Of a DNA stretch of 64,000 bases, positions 21,682 to 45,368 are shown piece after piece. The stretch spans positions 1,227,366 to 1,291,365 of the forward strand of contig JASKMD010000012.1 of assembly GCA_030144725.1 (NCBI GenBank). Reading direction: 5' to 3'. The notes under the pieces were generated by a model that saw nothing but the letters and a program-made list of their open reading frames with translations, was not told the origin of the DNA and made no database searches. The stretch comes from Haematococcus lacustris (Eukaryota > Chlorophyta > Chlorophyceae > Chlamydomonadales > Haematococcaceae). The translations under genes and the position numbers were made by a program. Within the stretch, counting starts at the first letter, position 1. Each line of letters starts with the position of its first letter.

Positions 21682-22193
21682 CTTGGACACACATGGAAAA
21701 GAGTGGCACAAGAGCACTGCTGAAGCTCTGTTTTTAACCCGACAAGCTACGTCACTGCATTGCTGGCGGCCAAGCATTGTCTCCTTCACATGCACTGTCC
21801 CATGTCCCATGCGATGTCATCGAGTAGCAACACCTGGGCAATGGCCCCTGTCCGAGCCTTGGCACTGCAGTGAGTGGATGAACAGGGCAGCAGCGCCCTA
21901 CGCGACCTCTACCTGCACCGTATGATGCAGCAGCCCCTCCTGTTTCCTCTGTTCAAACACACAGAGGAACACTGCCCCAGCCGCTGTTGTGCCGGTTAAG
22001 TCAAGGAGTGGTGCAACTGCCAGTACCAAGCCTATTGAAGCAAGCAGCAGAAGGACAAGTGCCCATTTCCCAAGCCCTTCTGTAGTCCTCCACCTCTCAG
22101 ACCCCATGCACCCATTATGCATCATTTGGTGATGATGGTGATGAAGGTGATGGTGACCATGGTTGACGCAGGGACAAGGGGGCTGCTTGGCCA
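21682..22193. other. 3' flank of the malic-enzyme-family gene
   Basis: No independent gene is supported. A minus-strand open frame (22197-21898) with one hydrophobic segment starts over the stop codon of the malic-enzyme gene and probably reflects its 3' UTR. A CAT-rich run lies at 22128-22160. Confidence 0.4.
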
Positions 22194-33600
<11,407 letters not shown>

Positions 33601-33779
33601 CGTATGCCCAATTCAAGGAAACGAACTTATTTGGAGCACGCAGTAAGCTGACGCTGCCTGAATCTGTTACCGATCAAACGCTTTTCAAAGTAACGCTTTT
33701 TCATGCTTGCAAATTGATGCCGACCGGTCACACGATATGCACGTTTCGTGCTGAGGGACCTATATGAATATCACATGAA

Positions 33780-34094
33780 GCCTCTTCCTTCAAGGGCCAC
33801 GCAACACTGACCCCACTGGTGCCCACCAGCCCAACCACTGAGAACCAGCCCCCTTGTCCCTCACTAGGGCATCCATTTGAGCCGGACCAGTGGTGGCCAC
33901 TAGCAGCCACTAGCGGCAATACTAGTGGGCAATAGTAGCCCGACTCAAATGGTGTTATTGGGCTGTGTGAAGTATACCCAGTGCACATGGACACGGTGCA
34001 TGAGTGCCTACCACCTAGACTATTGCCTGACCCCTGAGGGCTATTGTGTAGAGTTGGCATGACAAACATGCGCTAATGTACGCTGATGACAGCT
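33780..34094 (-). mobile_element. Orphan 3' end of a Fanzor-like element
   Basis: On the minus strand this repeats the post-stop region of copy F1 (11803-12054): hairpin AGCTG-TCAT-CAGCG (34094-34081), the GTCATGCCAACTC core, a CCCT-AGGGG stem, the GTCCATGTGCACTGG block, and then the terminal motif (33900-33847). No C-terminal coding sequence is attached. It is adjacent to a RuvC-I-like coding fragment in the opposite orientation. Confidence 0.6.
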
Positions 34095-34335
34095 CAAGAA
34101 GGGGGCACTTCCATTGCAACTGCTTTGGTGAGCAGGCAGGACTTCCAGCCCCCACGGCCCCCACAGCAGGGCAGCCCAGGAGCCTGGAGGAGCTGCTCAG
34201 GATGGGGGCAGAGAGGGGAACTGTCAGCACCTTGGCAGGCAGGCTGGACATCATGGTGTGGGGCTTTGACCCGGGAGACAGCAACATCATTAGGTGCGGT
34301 GGGAGGACGGGACCATTGAGACCAGAAGTTCTCTT
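34086..34335 (+). pseudogene. Fanzor/TnpB-like RuvC-I fragment F4
   Basis: An open frame with SLEELLRMGAERGTVSTLAG followed by VWGFDPGDSNIIRCGG. The DPG-x2-N core matches the RuvC-I motif of TnpB and Fanzor proteins (first catalytic Asp). The frame runs on to 34558 but loses resemblance after about 34335. The copies F1 and F3 lack this part of the protein, so this fragment may represent the domain deleted from them. The assignment rests on one motif and on the neighbouring family 3' end, and is tentative. Confidence 0.4.
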
Positions 34336-34601
34336 GGCACACTGTCGCCATGGTTCGCTCGGAATGCACAAGTTTGGTTGGGATGAGTATGTTGCGCCCC
34401 CCCGCGAGCAGCAAGTATACCCAGTTTCACTTCATGTGGGCTGGCTGGGCAGTGGCAATGGGGCAGTGGGGCAGAGACCTGAACATGTTTTTTCCCAGCA
34501 CATTTCCAGTTGCCAGTTGCCAGTTACGATGGGTGAAATGAGTGAAATGTTCGCTTAAAATTGTTTTCGAGTACTTCACGCTAGCTGCCGTACCTACCAC
34601 A

Positions 34602-37600
34602 ATGCTTCCGTTGCTCCTGCCTGCCGCGCGCGCTTGTCAAGTTATCGGTCGGGCCCACGCGCTCAGTCAATTGCGCAGCGTCAGTACATCAGCTGCGGTC
34701 GGAGCTCTAGTCTTCTATCGTCTGCCGAGCATCCGCGAGCTAAACTTGTATTCCATGTGCAGGTCTCCAGCGCACTTGAGGCAGCGCAAACCATGCAGCC
34801 TGCCTTTCAGACGTGGGTATCGGGGGCGCATAGAGCTACGTCAAACGTGTAAACGAGCGGTCGCGGCAGCTCCCAACAGCTGTGAGGTTGCCGCTCACAG
34901 GGATGCCACCGGGCACATTCAACCACACGGCGGGACGCTTGCCAACCTGATGCTGCAAGATGCGCAACAAAGGGCACAGCTGGAGGCAGCCTGCACCCAC
35001 GTTCATGAGTGCAGCAACAGAAATGCTTGTGATGTGGAGCTATTGAGTGTGGGAGCCTTCTCACCGCTCACGGGCTTCATGAACGAGGATGTTTATAACT
35101 CATGCTTGACAAACATGAGGTGAGATACCAGACGTATCCCTCAAGTAACCCTATCGGCCCTTGTGGCCCTATTCACCCCTGTGATTTAATTGGCGGCGGT
35201 GCTGATCTTTGACAATCTGGGCATGCTTTTTCTGCTGGGTCCTGCAGATTGCCAAGCAGTAACCTGCTTTTTGGACTTCCAGTTGTCATGGACACCAACG
35301 ACAGTTCAATAAATGAGGGCAGCAAGGTTTGTGATCTAGCTGCAGTGTTCATGGCCACATAACGTAGAGGAGGGTGGCATTGGTGTGCGATCTGGCGCTG
35401 ATGCTTGCAGGTGCTCCTTAAGCACCGGGGGCAGGCACTTGGCATGCTCGAGGTGGAGTGCAAGTGAGTCCAGCCTGGGTTGTGCTCTTGCCATACGGCT
35501 AGCCTGATGATCACGCCAGGAATACCAAGGCCACTCCTTCACCTAGCTTGTCTGGCATGTGTGCCACTGTGTCTGAAGGTGGACTCCCAACAAAGTGCAA
35601 GAGGCCAAGCTTGCATATGGCACTGCATCATTGGAACACCCAGGTCGGGTTCCTGACACCTGGCATCCGTGGTCCATGTGCCCATGCATGATTGTGCAAT
35701 AGCATTGCCAGATGTGAAGCACACCACAAAACACACAGCTCTAAAGAGCCAGGCAGGGAGCAAGCATGAGCCAGGCAGGGAGCAAGCAGAATAGGCTGCT
35801 GATGCAGCAGGCCAGCAATGCAGCAAGCCAGTTGAACAGCAAGCCAGCAAGCTAGACCTCATGGCCAGCGCCAAGGGTGTGTGTCACCTCTATAAGCCAT
35901 GTTAAGCTCGTGCACATACCTGCACGCTGCGCGCTGCATGTGAGTGTAGCCATGTGCACCATGTCCACCAGGGGTAAAGATGGTAGCTTGGGAGCGAGGG
36001 AAGTACTACATCGGTGGCAAGCTGACTGGCTTTGAGCTGCCAAAGCGGTAAGCAGCAGCCACAGCAGGTGAGCCAGGCCGCGGCAGGCAGCCTAAGCATG
36101 CGTAGAGCGTGTGCCTGGCTGGGCCGGCTGCTCCTGCCCTCTGCAGGGTATTCCCCTGCGCCACACCCAGCCAAGTGCGCGCAAGCCTACCCCCCTTCAC
36201 TGACATTGTGGTGTTTCAGTGCCGCAACCCAGTACACAGGTGCAATGGCCAGCCTGCCCTGCTGTCAGCACAAATGCCACTATCTACACCACCATGACCA
36301 CATCCCCTTAGCAAGCAAATGCTATATGGAGACGATGATGGCAGTGGTGATGATCGTTGCGCGCCCCTGGATCGTTGACTGTGGCTCCCTGTAGCTGTGG
36401 CACCCATGCTACCTTGTTGCGGCCCTGGCTGCTCTGCTTTGCCCAAACTCGGGCAGCCTGGCAATGGTGTGCAGCATCGCCACAACCCCAGCCTCTGTGG
36501 CCTTATGCAGCACAGCCTCATCTACCTGACCCATCGTCACCATTCATGTCAGAAGTACCCTACCTGCTGACTTCTGTTTGCTGATAAGCACCATGCTGCC
36601 ATGGGCTGCTGCTGCCTGCACTGGGCAACACTCAGGCCTGCTGCCATCGCCTGTACAGCCCACTGATGCTGCTCACTGCTACCCTTCCACTCACTGCATA
36701 GCACTGTGCCACCCCATCAATGCGGTTACTGTTGTCCTCTTCGCCCCTCCCACCGTCCCAGTACTGGTCTGACTGGTGGTCTCACTGTGCAGGGCACACT
36801 ATGAACTATTCACCCGCGCCCTGCAAGCCGACAACGTACGGCCAGGCAGCGTGTGCTTGGTGCATCCTACTTGCGGACCCACCCAGGTGTGACCACACCT
36901 GGCTGATGTGTGACCTAGGCATGCCCTCCTTACATGCGCGCTCCCTGCAAGGCAGTGAATGGATGAGTTGGTTAGGGTTTGTAGGGTATGGCAGGGCAGA
37001 AGGCAGGCAGGCAGGCAGACTGCAGGCAGGCAGGCAGGCAGGCAGGTGGCACTGGCTGAGCACCTGCTGCGATGTGATAGCTGAGTGCAATGGGCTTTGT
37101 GCAATCAGGACGATGACATCCCTGGCATTGTGCGCTTCCACACCTATGAAGTGCTGAAGAAGGAGCTGAACGACCCGCGCATCCGCTGGTGAGCTGCCTG
37201 CCCCTCGGCTGTTGTCACTCACACCTTACTGGATGGCACATAGCTCATCTCAGATAGCTTACAACAATGCAAGACGCATAGCAAGACCACCTCAGACAAG
37301 TCCGGGATGCAGCTGCTGGAGTCGATGGGCATGCGCAACAGCAATGCTGCTAGGTCACACCAGCCACAGATCTGTGCGTGACAGCGGGATAGCGTTGCTG
37401 CTGCCTGAGCTGAGCTGACTGGGGTCATCAGCCATTTGGTAAAACTGTACAGGTGTGGGCGGGTCAGTGGTGTAGGTTATGGTAGGGGGCACCTGAATCA
37501 TCGATCTGTTACCCATGTACACTGTCACCCACATATACAGCTTGCATGTAGCATCTGTGCCAATCAATCTGGGGATGGCTAAGGCATCATCAGCTGTACA

Positions 37601-38940
37601 GTTCCTCAGAATGTCCGGTCATGAGTCCTCAGTCACCAAGCCAAGAATGGCAGTCCTGCTTAGCCTACAAAATGTATCTTCAGCGTCTGGCTTGCCTGGT
37701 GTCAAAAGCATGCCAGCATTGTAACTCATGGCATGCTTGCGTGCGTGTGTTGAACATACAGGGAGTACCTGCCTTACTCCATGCACATGGCAGGCCCGCG
37801 AGAAGCCATACAACACATGATCCTCCGCAAGAACTATGGTGGGTGCTATGCAGTAGGTGAAGGTGCTAAGCCATCCCCTTCCCTTTGTCACGTGCAATGC
37901 ACACCCATGCATAGCCTAGAATATCTGGCCAAGCTGGGCATCTTGCCGACTGGCAACTGTTGATCCTTGTTCCACTTTTGAACAAACTTATTCTTACCTG
38001 GCATCAATCTTCCGTGTGCCCTCATCCCCCTCGTACACATTTTCAGGTTCATGTTCCCAGTGGTAATTCCTGCTCAATTGTTGGCCACAGCCCACATTGC
38101 GTAGGCCCTAGGCTTGTTTCAAGGCTGCTTCAGTCCGAGTGCTCCCCCTTCATCAGCACATCAACCGGCATGCCTGTCGCTGCAGGCTGCACCCACTTTA
38201 TCGTGGGCCGAGACATGGCAGGGTGCAAGAGCTGCTCAACAGGTGCGCTGCCATGGCATGGGCGCTACCCATGATTGATGTACCGTTGTTGAGTTGCACT
38301 GCACCTGCACCGCCCTGCCTACCTTCCCTTGTTTACTGCCTGCCCTTGTGGCTGACCTGCTGCTGCAGGAGATGACTTTTACAGCATGTACGCAGCCCAA
38401 GACTTTGCCAATGCACACGCGGCCGAGCTAGGCATGCAGACTGTGCCATCCATGGATGTGGTGTACACCAAGGAAGCTGGCTATGTGACGGCTGATGAGG
38501 TGCGTCCTCCAGCTGACTGCCTCAGCTGGCTAGCAGTCATGGGGTTCTGTCCAGCGCCCTCTCAAGCACTGCTCCCTAACCAATGGCACTGGCTGCACCG
38601 GCTGCACTACACGGTCATGGCACAAGACGTTCCTAGGTGTCCTGGCAACATAGGATTGGGGGCAGTCGACTCCATGATAGTAGCTGAGACTGCGGGTCTC
38701 AAAGCATTGTCCTGGTGGTAGGAGCAGGCGATGCTTCCTCAAGGCAGAAGCTCCAACCTGGTGCTGGCCCTGAGCTTTGCTGCTTGTGCTGGCCAGGCCT
38801 CCGCGCGCAAGCTGGAAGTGCAGAAACTGAGCGGAACCAAGTTCCGCAAGATGCTGCGCAGTGGGGAGGACATCCCTGAGTGGTTTGCGTTCAAGAGCGT
38901 GGTGCAGGTGCTGCGTAAACATGTGGCAGCCAAGGAGTAG
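34602..38940 (+). CDS. ATP sulfurylase (sulfate adenylyltransferase), plastid-type
   Basis: Twelve exons (34602-35119, 35248-35326, 35411-35463, 35579-35643, 35972-36047, 36147-36239, 36793-36886, 37109-37188, 37762-37838, 38186-38242, 38369-38499, 38797-38940) join in phase to 488 residues. The enzyme makes adenosine 5'-phosphosulfate from sulfate and ATP, the first step of sulfate assimilation. Visible motifs are PHGGTLANLML, VELLSVGAFSPLTGFM, YGTASLEHPG, the ATP/sulfate motif FQCRNPVHRAHYELF, HPTCGPTQ, FIVGRDMAGCK, and the C-terminal SGTKFRKMLRSGEDIPEWFA. The first about 100 residues are Arg/Ser/Ala-rich, like a chloroplast transit peptide. An alternative start at 34755 in the same frame would give 437 residues. 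Cysteines near the active site (QCRNP, HPTCG, AGCKSC) could allow redox control, as known for some algal forms. It is divergent from the malic-enzyme gene. Confidence 0.95.
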
Positions 38941-39600
38941 CCTGGCTGGCGCGTGCAACACACCAAGTCAGCCTGTGCAATCACCTCATTCGGTGCCCAC
39001 TTGGCTGGGTGCGTGCAGTTATGAAGTAGAAACCCTCTTCATTGAGTGCATGCGATTGAATTAATGCAGCTGGGCCTAGCCCGCACCCCCACTCCTCAGA
39101 CACTTGAGCACTGCTACACGATGAGAGGGAGAGAGTCAATTGATTTGAGGCTACGCGCGAGTGGGGTTCCTCCTTGCATGGTTGCATGCAGCTTGCAATC
39201 AATTGACATGCTGCTGAATACTTGTCATGGCCGCGTCGGTGACACAACCCCGTACACAAGTGCCATTCCCATGCACTGCCTTCCTGCTCATCTGTAGTTT
39301 GACCGGACCACCTAAAAAATTCACAGGATGCACAATGTGTGTAGTTGGGGCATTTGAAAACACATATCTTGAGCAGTGATGCGGCTTTGCAGAACTACAA
39401 AGTTACTTACTTTTGCCGTGTAATTACATTGGCACGTGATTACATTTCTACAAAGCTACGTGTACTTGCATTGGTTCCAGAGTTACACGTGTAATGACAT
39501 GTGACTACGTATGCTGCTTGAATGGGGTAACCCAGCATGGCACCCTCAACAGCTGTTATTGACACGGCTTTCAGTGTGATTGCACACCCACGTCGCCCAG
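38941..39600 (+). other. 3' flank of the ATP sulfurylase gene
   Basis: No gene is seen. TGTAA, the usual chlorophyte polyadenylation signal, occurs at about 39418 and 39489. 39390-39510 has repeated variants of GTGTAATTACATT / GTGTAATGACATG, which look like imperfect inverted repeats. Confidence 0.4.
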
Positions 39601-39631
39601 AGTATCCTCGATGATATGATAACAGCCCTGG

Positions 39632-39712
39632 GCGGGGCGGGGCGGGGCGGGGCGGGGCGGGGCGGGGCGGGGCGGGGCGGGGCGGGGCGGGGCGGGGCGG
39701 GGCGGGGCGGGA
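39632..39712. repeat. (GGGGC)n pentamer array, about 16 copies
   Basis: The same pentamer as the 3.15 kb array at 2427-5574, here with G on the plus strand. It lies at the start of transposon-like sequence. Confidence 0.95.
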
Positions 39713-40349
39713 CGGGTGTTGGTGCTGCCCCTGGGCTGCCCACCCCTCCTGCCCCCCCCTGGCAGCAGCTGGCAGCTAGTGCAGGTGCATACCCTGAGCT
39801 GCTCACCCCTCCAGCTGAGCAGCAAGGGGCCACATCGGAGCTGGACACGAGCTCGACACGCAAGCGGAGGGCGGGCGTGAGGGATTGGACCCAACCTGCC
39901 GAGCAAGGTAACACAGCAATGGCCTACACACCTTGTGGGGTTTTGTAGAGTGGCTAAGTCATCAGTACTGCTCACGCAGGGGTTAAGCGTCACAGCAGCC
40001 TTGTATATTTCCGAGCATGGGTGGAGGGGCGTTGTTACGTCGGTTGGGCATGCCATGTGAATCGTTTTGACTGCGGCGACTGTGCCTCACTGTGCGCAGG
40101 TGCTCCTGGGCCACGTCGGTCGCAGCGGTGTCTCGCATGAGCAAAAAGTGCATGGATTTGAATGTGAAGGTTTGAGCCGCTATAGCACTCGGCACACTGC
40201 ACAATACTTAATAATACAGGTTGCACCGCATAGCTGACAGAGTTCTCTATCCGGGTATGTACGCCAAATAAATAGAAACCACGTGGCTTAGACGCGGCGT
40301 CGTTTTGATTACCAGGGGTAGGTTTTCTGTTAGTTGGGGACACCTGACA
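39713..40349 (+). mobile_element. Transposon-like fragment related to 21.3-21.7 kb
   Basis: 39713-39915 has a Pro/Gln/Ala-rich frame ending STRKRRAGVRDWTQPAEQG, resembling the basic segment of the minus-strand frame in the 19.1-20.9 kb element. 40015-40349 parallels 21345-21681, ending GATTACCAGGGGTAGG...GTTGGGGACACCTGA. No complete transposase and no certain left end are seen. Confidence 0.45.
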
Positions 40350-40559
40350 GTGTCAGCACCCACCTGCGGCACTTGCATGCGCGGGTTTGGGGTGGTGCTT
40401 GTTAAAAAGCTTAGGACCAGAGCAGTCAGCGCCATCAACTGCATGTGCAGCATGTTTAAGGAGGAGTAGGACCGGTAGCTTCGGCCGGTGCGTTGTGGCG
40501 CGACACAGAAGCAAGTTTGCGGCTTAATGGGGTGCTGCCCACCCTCCATGGATCAACCA

Positions 40560-41390
40560 AACTGCGACGTTGACGCTGTGAGCACTTGGGTGGCACCACA
40601 CCAGGCGAGGTGAGGAGAGACAACGCTCAGACAATTACAATTGCAATCTCAGTCACACCGCAACGTAAAGACGGTGAGGTTTTGGTCAGCACCACACCAG
40701 CCAAGACATCGATGACATTGCACACATCTCTTGTTGTGTCCATGCAAGCGCTGCTGCTGCAAGCTGCTGCAAGCGCTGAACATCTGGTGGTGCCTGGCCG
40801 CCTGGTACCCACCACGGGGAGCTGTCCCGCTGGACTGGCCGACCGCGGCTGCCCAACCTGGGCACTGGGCGCAGGCAGTGGGTGGACATACCAGCCCCCT
40901 ACATACCAGTCCCTCACTAGGGCCTCCATTTGAGCCGGACGCAAGCATGTTGCGCTTGGATCGCCTGGTGCAGGATCTGACCCTGGAGCAGCTTGTGAGG
41001 GACCGGCAGCAAGAAGACCAGTACCAGCAGCGACGGCGGCAAGCTGCGCGGGTGCAGGCCCGTGCACTGCGGCATGCCCCATGAAGGAAGCCACCCCTCA
41101 GCACCTGGTCAACACCTGGCAATGAACCCAAGCCGCTGGCCACTGCTTGTCCCTGGCCATGCCTTGATCTGCTCGCCGCTTGCTGGACCTTCCTGGTGCA
41201 CTGCTGCTGCTGCTGCTGCTCCACACAGCTGTGCTGCCTAGAGCATGCACCCCGTAGCATGGCCATGCACTCACAGCTGGACGACTTGGGGCAGGTGGCC
41301 CCTACGGAGCTGCAATGCTGCTGTGTTGCTGCCTGATGCTCCCTGGGACCAGCTTGGGGCTGTTTTGGGGGGGCTATTCATCAGCAGCCG
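40560..41390 (+). other. Intergenic DNA with an unrecognised small coding-like frame
   Basis: A frame to 41084 contains a charged, coiled-coil-like end (LRLDRLVQDLTLEQLVRDRQ...RRRQAARVQARALRHAP). It follows a Fanzor-family terminal motif (40908-40940, inverted). I do not recognise it, and there is no clear start. A short CTG run lies at 41200-41222. 41091-41390 is the 3' flank of UNC-50. Confidence 0.3.
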
Positions 41391-44378
41391 TCACCCAAAG
41401 TAGATGCCCAAGGTGAAGCGGCAGGGGTTGAAGCCAGACACCAGTGCAAAGGGCATGGCCACCAGGATCAGGGCGATGGGCCACAAGAACACCTGCATGT
41501 GGCCATAGGGTCGGCTATACACCGCTTCAGCCTGCAGCCGTGGGGTAGCTTGGTCACACACCAACTTTCTGGCCGCTTGACCGCCCCCTCACTGTAAGTG
41601 GCAGGTTTTTCTTTGGCACTTTCCATGGCCATGTGTGCATGCTATCAGGTGCACGTGGGGTCATGGAGGAAGGTGCACATCACCGTACCTGAACCTGCCA
41701 GCACCAGCGGTACTACAAACCCACTACAGATCCATTGCAGATTCAAGGCATTGCATGAGTGCTGCAGCATGGGCCATGGGTGCTGCTTGTCCACAAGACC
41801 AAGCAGCAGCGCCTGGCAGGGAGATGCCTGAGCATTTTCCTGGCCGCATTAAGCCCAGCCGTGGCTCAGCTGCAGCCACTGACCTCTGTGCGCTCCAGGA
41901 AGGGCAAGGCGCTGTACCCCAGGAAGCTCATGTAGTGGTAGTAGGAGAGGGCGAGTGCATACAGCAGGCACGCCAACAGGTTGCCCAGCAGGGAGCGGGC
42001 CAGGAGGATGGGGCTGAGGAAGAACTGAAGGACTGCAGCAGGCAGGGCGGCATGCATGCAGTGTGGGTGGCGCCATGCAAGCCTGCTGTGCTGCTGCGCG
42101 TTTGTCAAGGCATGGAGCTGGGATCAGGCTAGGGGCACCAGTGGCTGTCTGTGCTGGCGAGGCATCCCCAACTTGCCTCACTCGCCTGCTCTCACTACAC
42201 GCAAGCTTGCCTGTACCTAAACATACATAGGCAGTCTGTATGTTTGGCAAACATCATGTGTTGCTGCTGGTGCTGCTGCTGCTGATGATAATGATGATGG
42301 GCAGTGTGTATGGGTAGTCTGAGCATGAGGCGTATGTCCAGAGCATCTGTACAATGTGCCAGCCCCCAAGCAGTACCAAAGCCGCCGCCCCTGGCATATT
42401 GTAGGCCAGGCCAGGCTGCATGTGTGGGCTGTGTTTTGTAAGGACCTCCATGCCGGCAACAGCTACATACCAAGCCCATGTGCATCAGTTCAGAGTGACC
42501 CATGCAGAGCATGGTAGGGCCGACGATAGGGATGACGGGACGGCAAGCAGGCCAGGGGACATGCAGGTAGAGGCTACGACAGATGCTACGCTCTTGAGCT
42601 ACATGCCCTGAGGCACACCCAGATCAGAATGCTTGGGCCACACGGTTAAGGGTGGCTTCATGTGTGACCAGCAGGGTGTGAGGGCAGCTACATGTGTGAC
42701 CAACAGGGTGTGAGGGAGGGGCACTGGGTGGTGTCATGCAGGCTGGTAGGTGAGTTACTCATCAGGAGGGGGGTGCGTCAGGGGTCCTGCCAACTGGCCC
42801 CTCCACTCACCATACAAGACGAGGAACAGCGGGAGGTATGAGTTGCAGTGCACGTCAAAGGCATACAGCCTGCGGCAGCAGGGCAGCCCACCCCTTGCTT
42901 GTACTTGTGCTGCGGTGGCGACGGCATATCGCTAACAGCAGCAGGCCAGGCAGACCAGGTAAGCCAGGCAGGCAGGACATCGCTTGCATTGACAAGCAGA
43001 GCTGAGGACGGCTTCAGCGGTGTACTCCTGGCCCTTGACTTATAGCCAACCCACGCATGCCTCCTTATTCATTCTGGCCAAGGCTGACACCAGCCCAGGG
43101 TCTGGCAGTTGCGCACCATTCGACCTGCTGGTCAGTCTGGTGCTGTCCAGGTCGCTTTAACAAGAAGGTGTTGGCAAGCATCCTGTGGTTGCAGGCGCAG
43201 GCACGGCAGCACCTGAGGGGGCGGGGTTGGGCAGGCACGTGATGCTCCATCCATGCTCATGTTGCTCATGTTAACACAGTCTGCCCAGAGTTATCCAAAG
43301 TGCTGGCTAGATGTCCAGCTGGCCAGCTCCTGCTGCCACTCCCTGCTGGAAGCCCAGTAGGGTTACGGCTCTGACATGAGTTCTCCTGGCCTTCCCTGCC
43401 TTTGCCTTCCCCGCCTTGGCCTGGATGGTGGAGGTGGGAGGCTGGGTAGGTGGGTGGGTCCTCATGTGCGGGCCATGTGTGGGTCTGGCCTGGCCCACAG
43501 AAGGCGTACCAGCAGGCTGTAGCCACAGCGCAGCCAAGCGCAATGAAGTCAACCAGCACCGCTGACAGGATGGTGAGCAGGGAATGCCACACTGTGTCGC
43601 CATAGCTGCAAAAGCCACACAAGCACATAGTACAGCTAGGGAGATGCACTGAGGCTGCGGTATGCTTCGGCTCTGCTCCGCTGGTAACACGGCATGTTGT
43701 CATTGGTGACAGTACCATGATGACCATGATGGTACTTGCAACATGCCAGGCACCACCCCAATCATTTGTCAGACATCTATTTGGTACATCGCAGCTTGGC
43801 ACACGCCATACAAGGGTGATGATCATGAGCATTTGCCAGATGCACTGAAGCCATGCCTTGTGAGCAGCATGCGCTGTGTTGACATGCCATGGCACCTCAC
43901 ACAGGGGTCTCACGTCACGCAGTAGGCCGTTGCTGCTGCTGCTACCAGGACGCTCATCACCACGACAAAGGCTGGGTCGTCCCTGGCCCATTGGTGCTTC
44001 GTCTGCTTGTGGTAGGAGGTATGGCGGTACCTGCCAGGACAACACTGATGATTGTGGCTGGACTGTAAGCGGTCACGTTGCTGTTGACATGCCTGTTACT
44101 GCTCGTTGAATTGATAGACTGCTGTGCCTGGTGGATGATAACTATGACATCCTCTCGTAACTCACACAGTTTTGGGGGACGTGCACAGCTGCAGCATGAT
44201 CCAGAACGTGTACCTGTCCACGCACAGACGACCAATCTGCCATTACGCTCGCAAGCAGAGTGGCGTAGCAAGTCGTTCAGTATGTCACTTACTCCATATC
44301 CATCTGTCGGGGTTTAGCAATGCGCCGGAAGTACGTCGACAGCCAACCCGGCCGTGCTGATCTACCCGCGGGATGCAT
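41391..44378 (-). CDS. UNC-50 family Golgi membrane protein
   Basis: Eight exons (44378-44293, 44213-44166, 44030-43914, 43605-43510, 43182-43117, 42869-42811, 42032-41884, 41492-41391) join in phase to 240 residues, close to the usual family length. UNC-50 (yeast Gmh1) is a multi-pass inner Golgi membrane protein linked to trafficking of membrane receptors. Diagnostic stretches are STYFRRI...PRQMDMEYTFW, the highly conserved HTSYHKQTKHQWARDDPAF, LYAFDVHCNSYLPLF, and LSYYHYMSFLGYSALPFL. About five to six hydrophobic segments follow the N-terminal cytosolic part, including VLVAAAATAYCV, TVWHSLLTILSAVLVDFIAL and VFLWPIALILVAMPFALVSG. The start Met is the first in frame upstream of the conserved region. 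All introns are GT-AG. Identification is secure. Confidence 0.95.
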
Positions 44379-44737
44379 CCTCGTAGACTCGCTTCTAGAG
44401 AGCCACCATTGATTTGCTAGTCTGGTGATGCGGAAATGCTAGCATTTCCAGGAGTTGCCGGGAAAGATGTGTCACGCGGTGAGGCGCGCTCGCTTCATAC
44501 AGGTTGGGTAATCGCGTGTGTAGTAAAGCACGTTACGCATCTGCATGAACGACATGGAGGAATTCACATACCCACGTGCAGCTGTACCTGCTGCCTCGCT
44601 ATCCTTCTATGCACTGGTGTGCTGCACAGGCAATAAAGGGTTACCACATCATTAACTCTAGTTTGCCCTCATGCCAACGGTGTGCATCTCTTGCACTTCC
44701 TCAGATCCACGTGCCGCCATCGCTCCTGCTCCACACC
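44379..44737. other. 5' flank of UNC-50
   Basis: No gene is recognised. It presumably contains the UNC-50 promoter. It ends where the inverted duplicate of the 10 kb region begins. Confidence 0.4.
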
Positions 44738-45068
44738 TTCTTGGTGCTAGCCATCGCTCAGTGTCATGGCGGGCATTGTTCAGGCCGCTGGCATGCTTCA
44801 CCTGGCCCTTGGTCAGTTTCCAATGGGCCAGCCTGTCAGCTACCAGCTGGCCTGACTCCGGACACTGACAACCAGCCCCCACGGCCTGAGTCAGGCGTTC
44901 CAACATTTAGCCCATCTACTCCATCATTTGATGTAACGTTTGCTGCGTCTGCTGCAGTTTAATAGTGTATCTGCGGAGATACGGGCTTCCTATCACAGGG
45001 GGCTGGTTTTCAGGTAGTTGGGAACGCCTGACCCCAGGCCTTTTGCGGGAATGATGGTGGCTTACACC
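44738..45068 (-). repeat. Inverted duplicate of 10518-10851 (Fanzor-like N-terminal piece and short element)
   Basis: On the minus strand this repeats 10518-10851 closely. It contains the LTKGQVKHASGLNNAR N-terminal Fanzor-like piece (about 44868-44741) and the short TCAGGCG-ended element (about 45030-44893). It stops at the exon-end motif ACCAAGAAGGTG. The duplication continues beyond the hAT insertion at 47644-49265. Confidence 0.85.
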
Positions 45069-45368
45069 CAGGGCTGGGCATACAGCGATACAGCGATACA
45101 GATACAGTTTCTGTAGCTTCCGTTTCTGTATGATACAGTCCGGCCGGGCTGTAAGATACAGCCCAACCGACTGTATCGGGAAATCTTTTTTGTTTTCGCC
45201 CCTTTTTTTTAATTCTTGCTTGCGCAGTTGCCTTTGGTCAATCTATTCAGCGAACTTGCACGGACTTCGTGGTTGTATCCCCACTACTCATGCCACCATT
45301 CATACCGCTCCAGCCTATGTTACTTCTTAGCTCCAGCCTATGTTACTTCTTCACTTAGGTGGCTTTCT

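Larger units (their letters stand above)
33601..34601. promoter_or_regulatory. Divergent intergenic region (malic-enzyme family and ATP sulfurylase)
   Basis: About 1 kb separates two genes read outward. It must include both promoters. Its middle is occupied by a Fanzor-family 3' end (33780-34094, minus) and a RuvC-I-like fragment (34086-34330, plus), so the unique sequence left for promoters is about 180 bp on the left and about 270 bp on the right. No specific regulatory motif is claimed. Confidence 0.4.

Noticed and set aside
38395..38420. Loss of the histidine in the ATP sulfurylase GRDHAG motif (GRDMAG at 38205-38222) as a disabling change
   Set aside because: As far as I recall, GRDMAGCK is normal in chlorophyte and some bacterial ATP sulfurylases; the rest of the enzyme is conserved.
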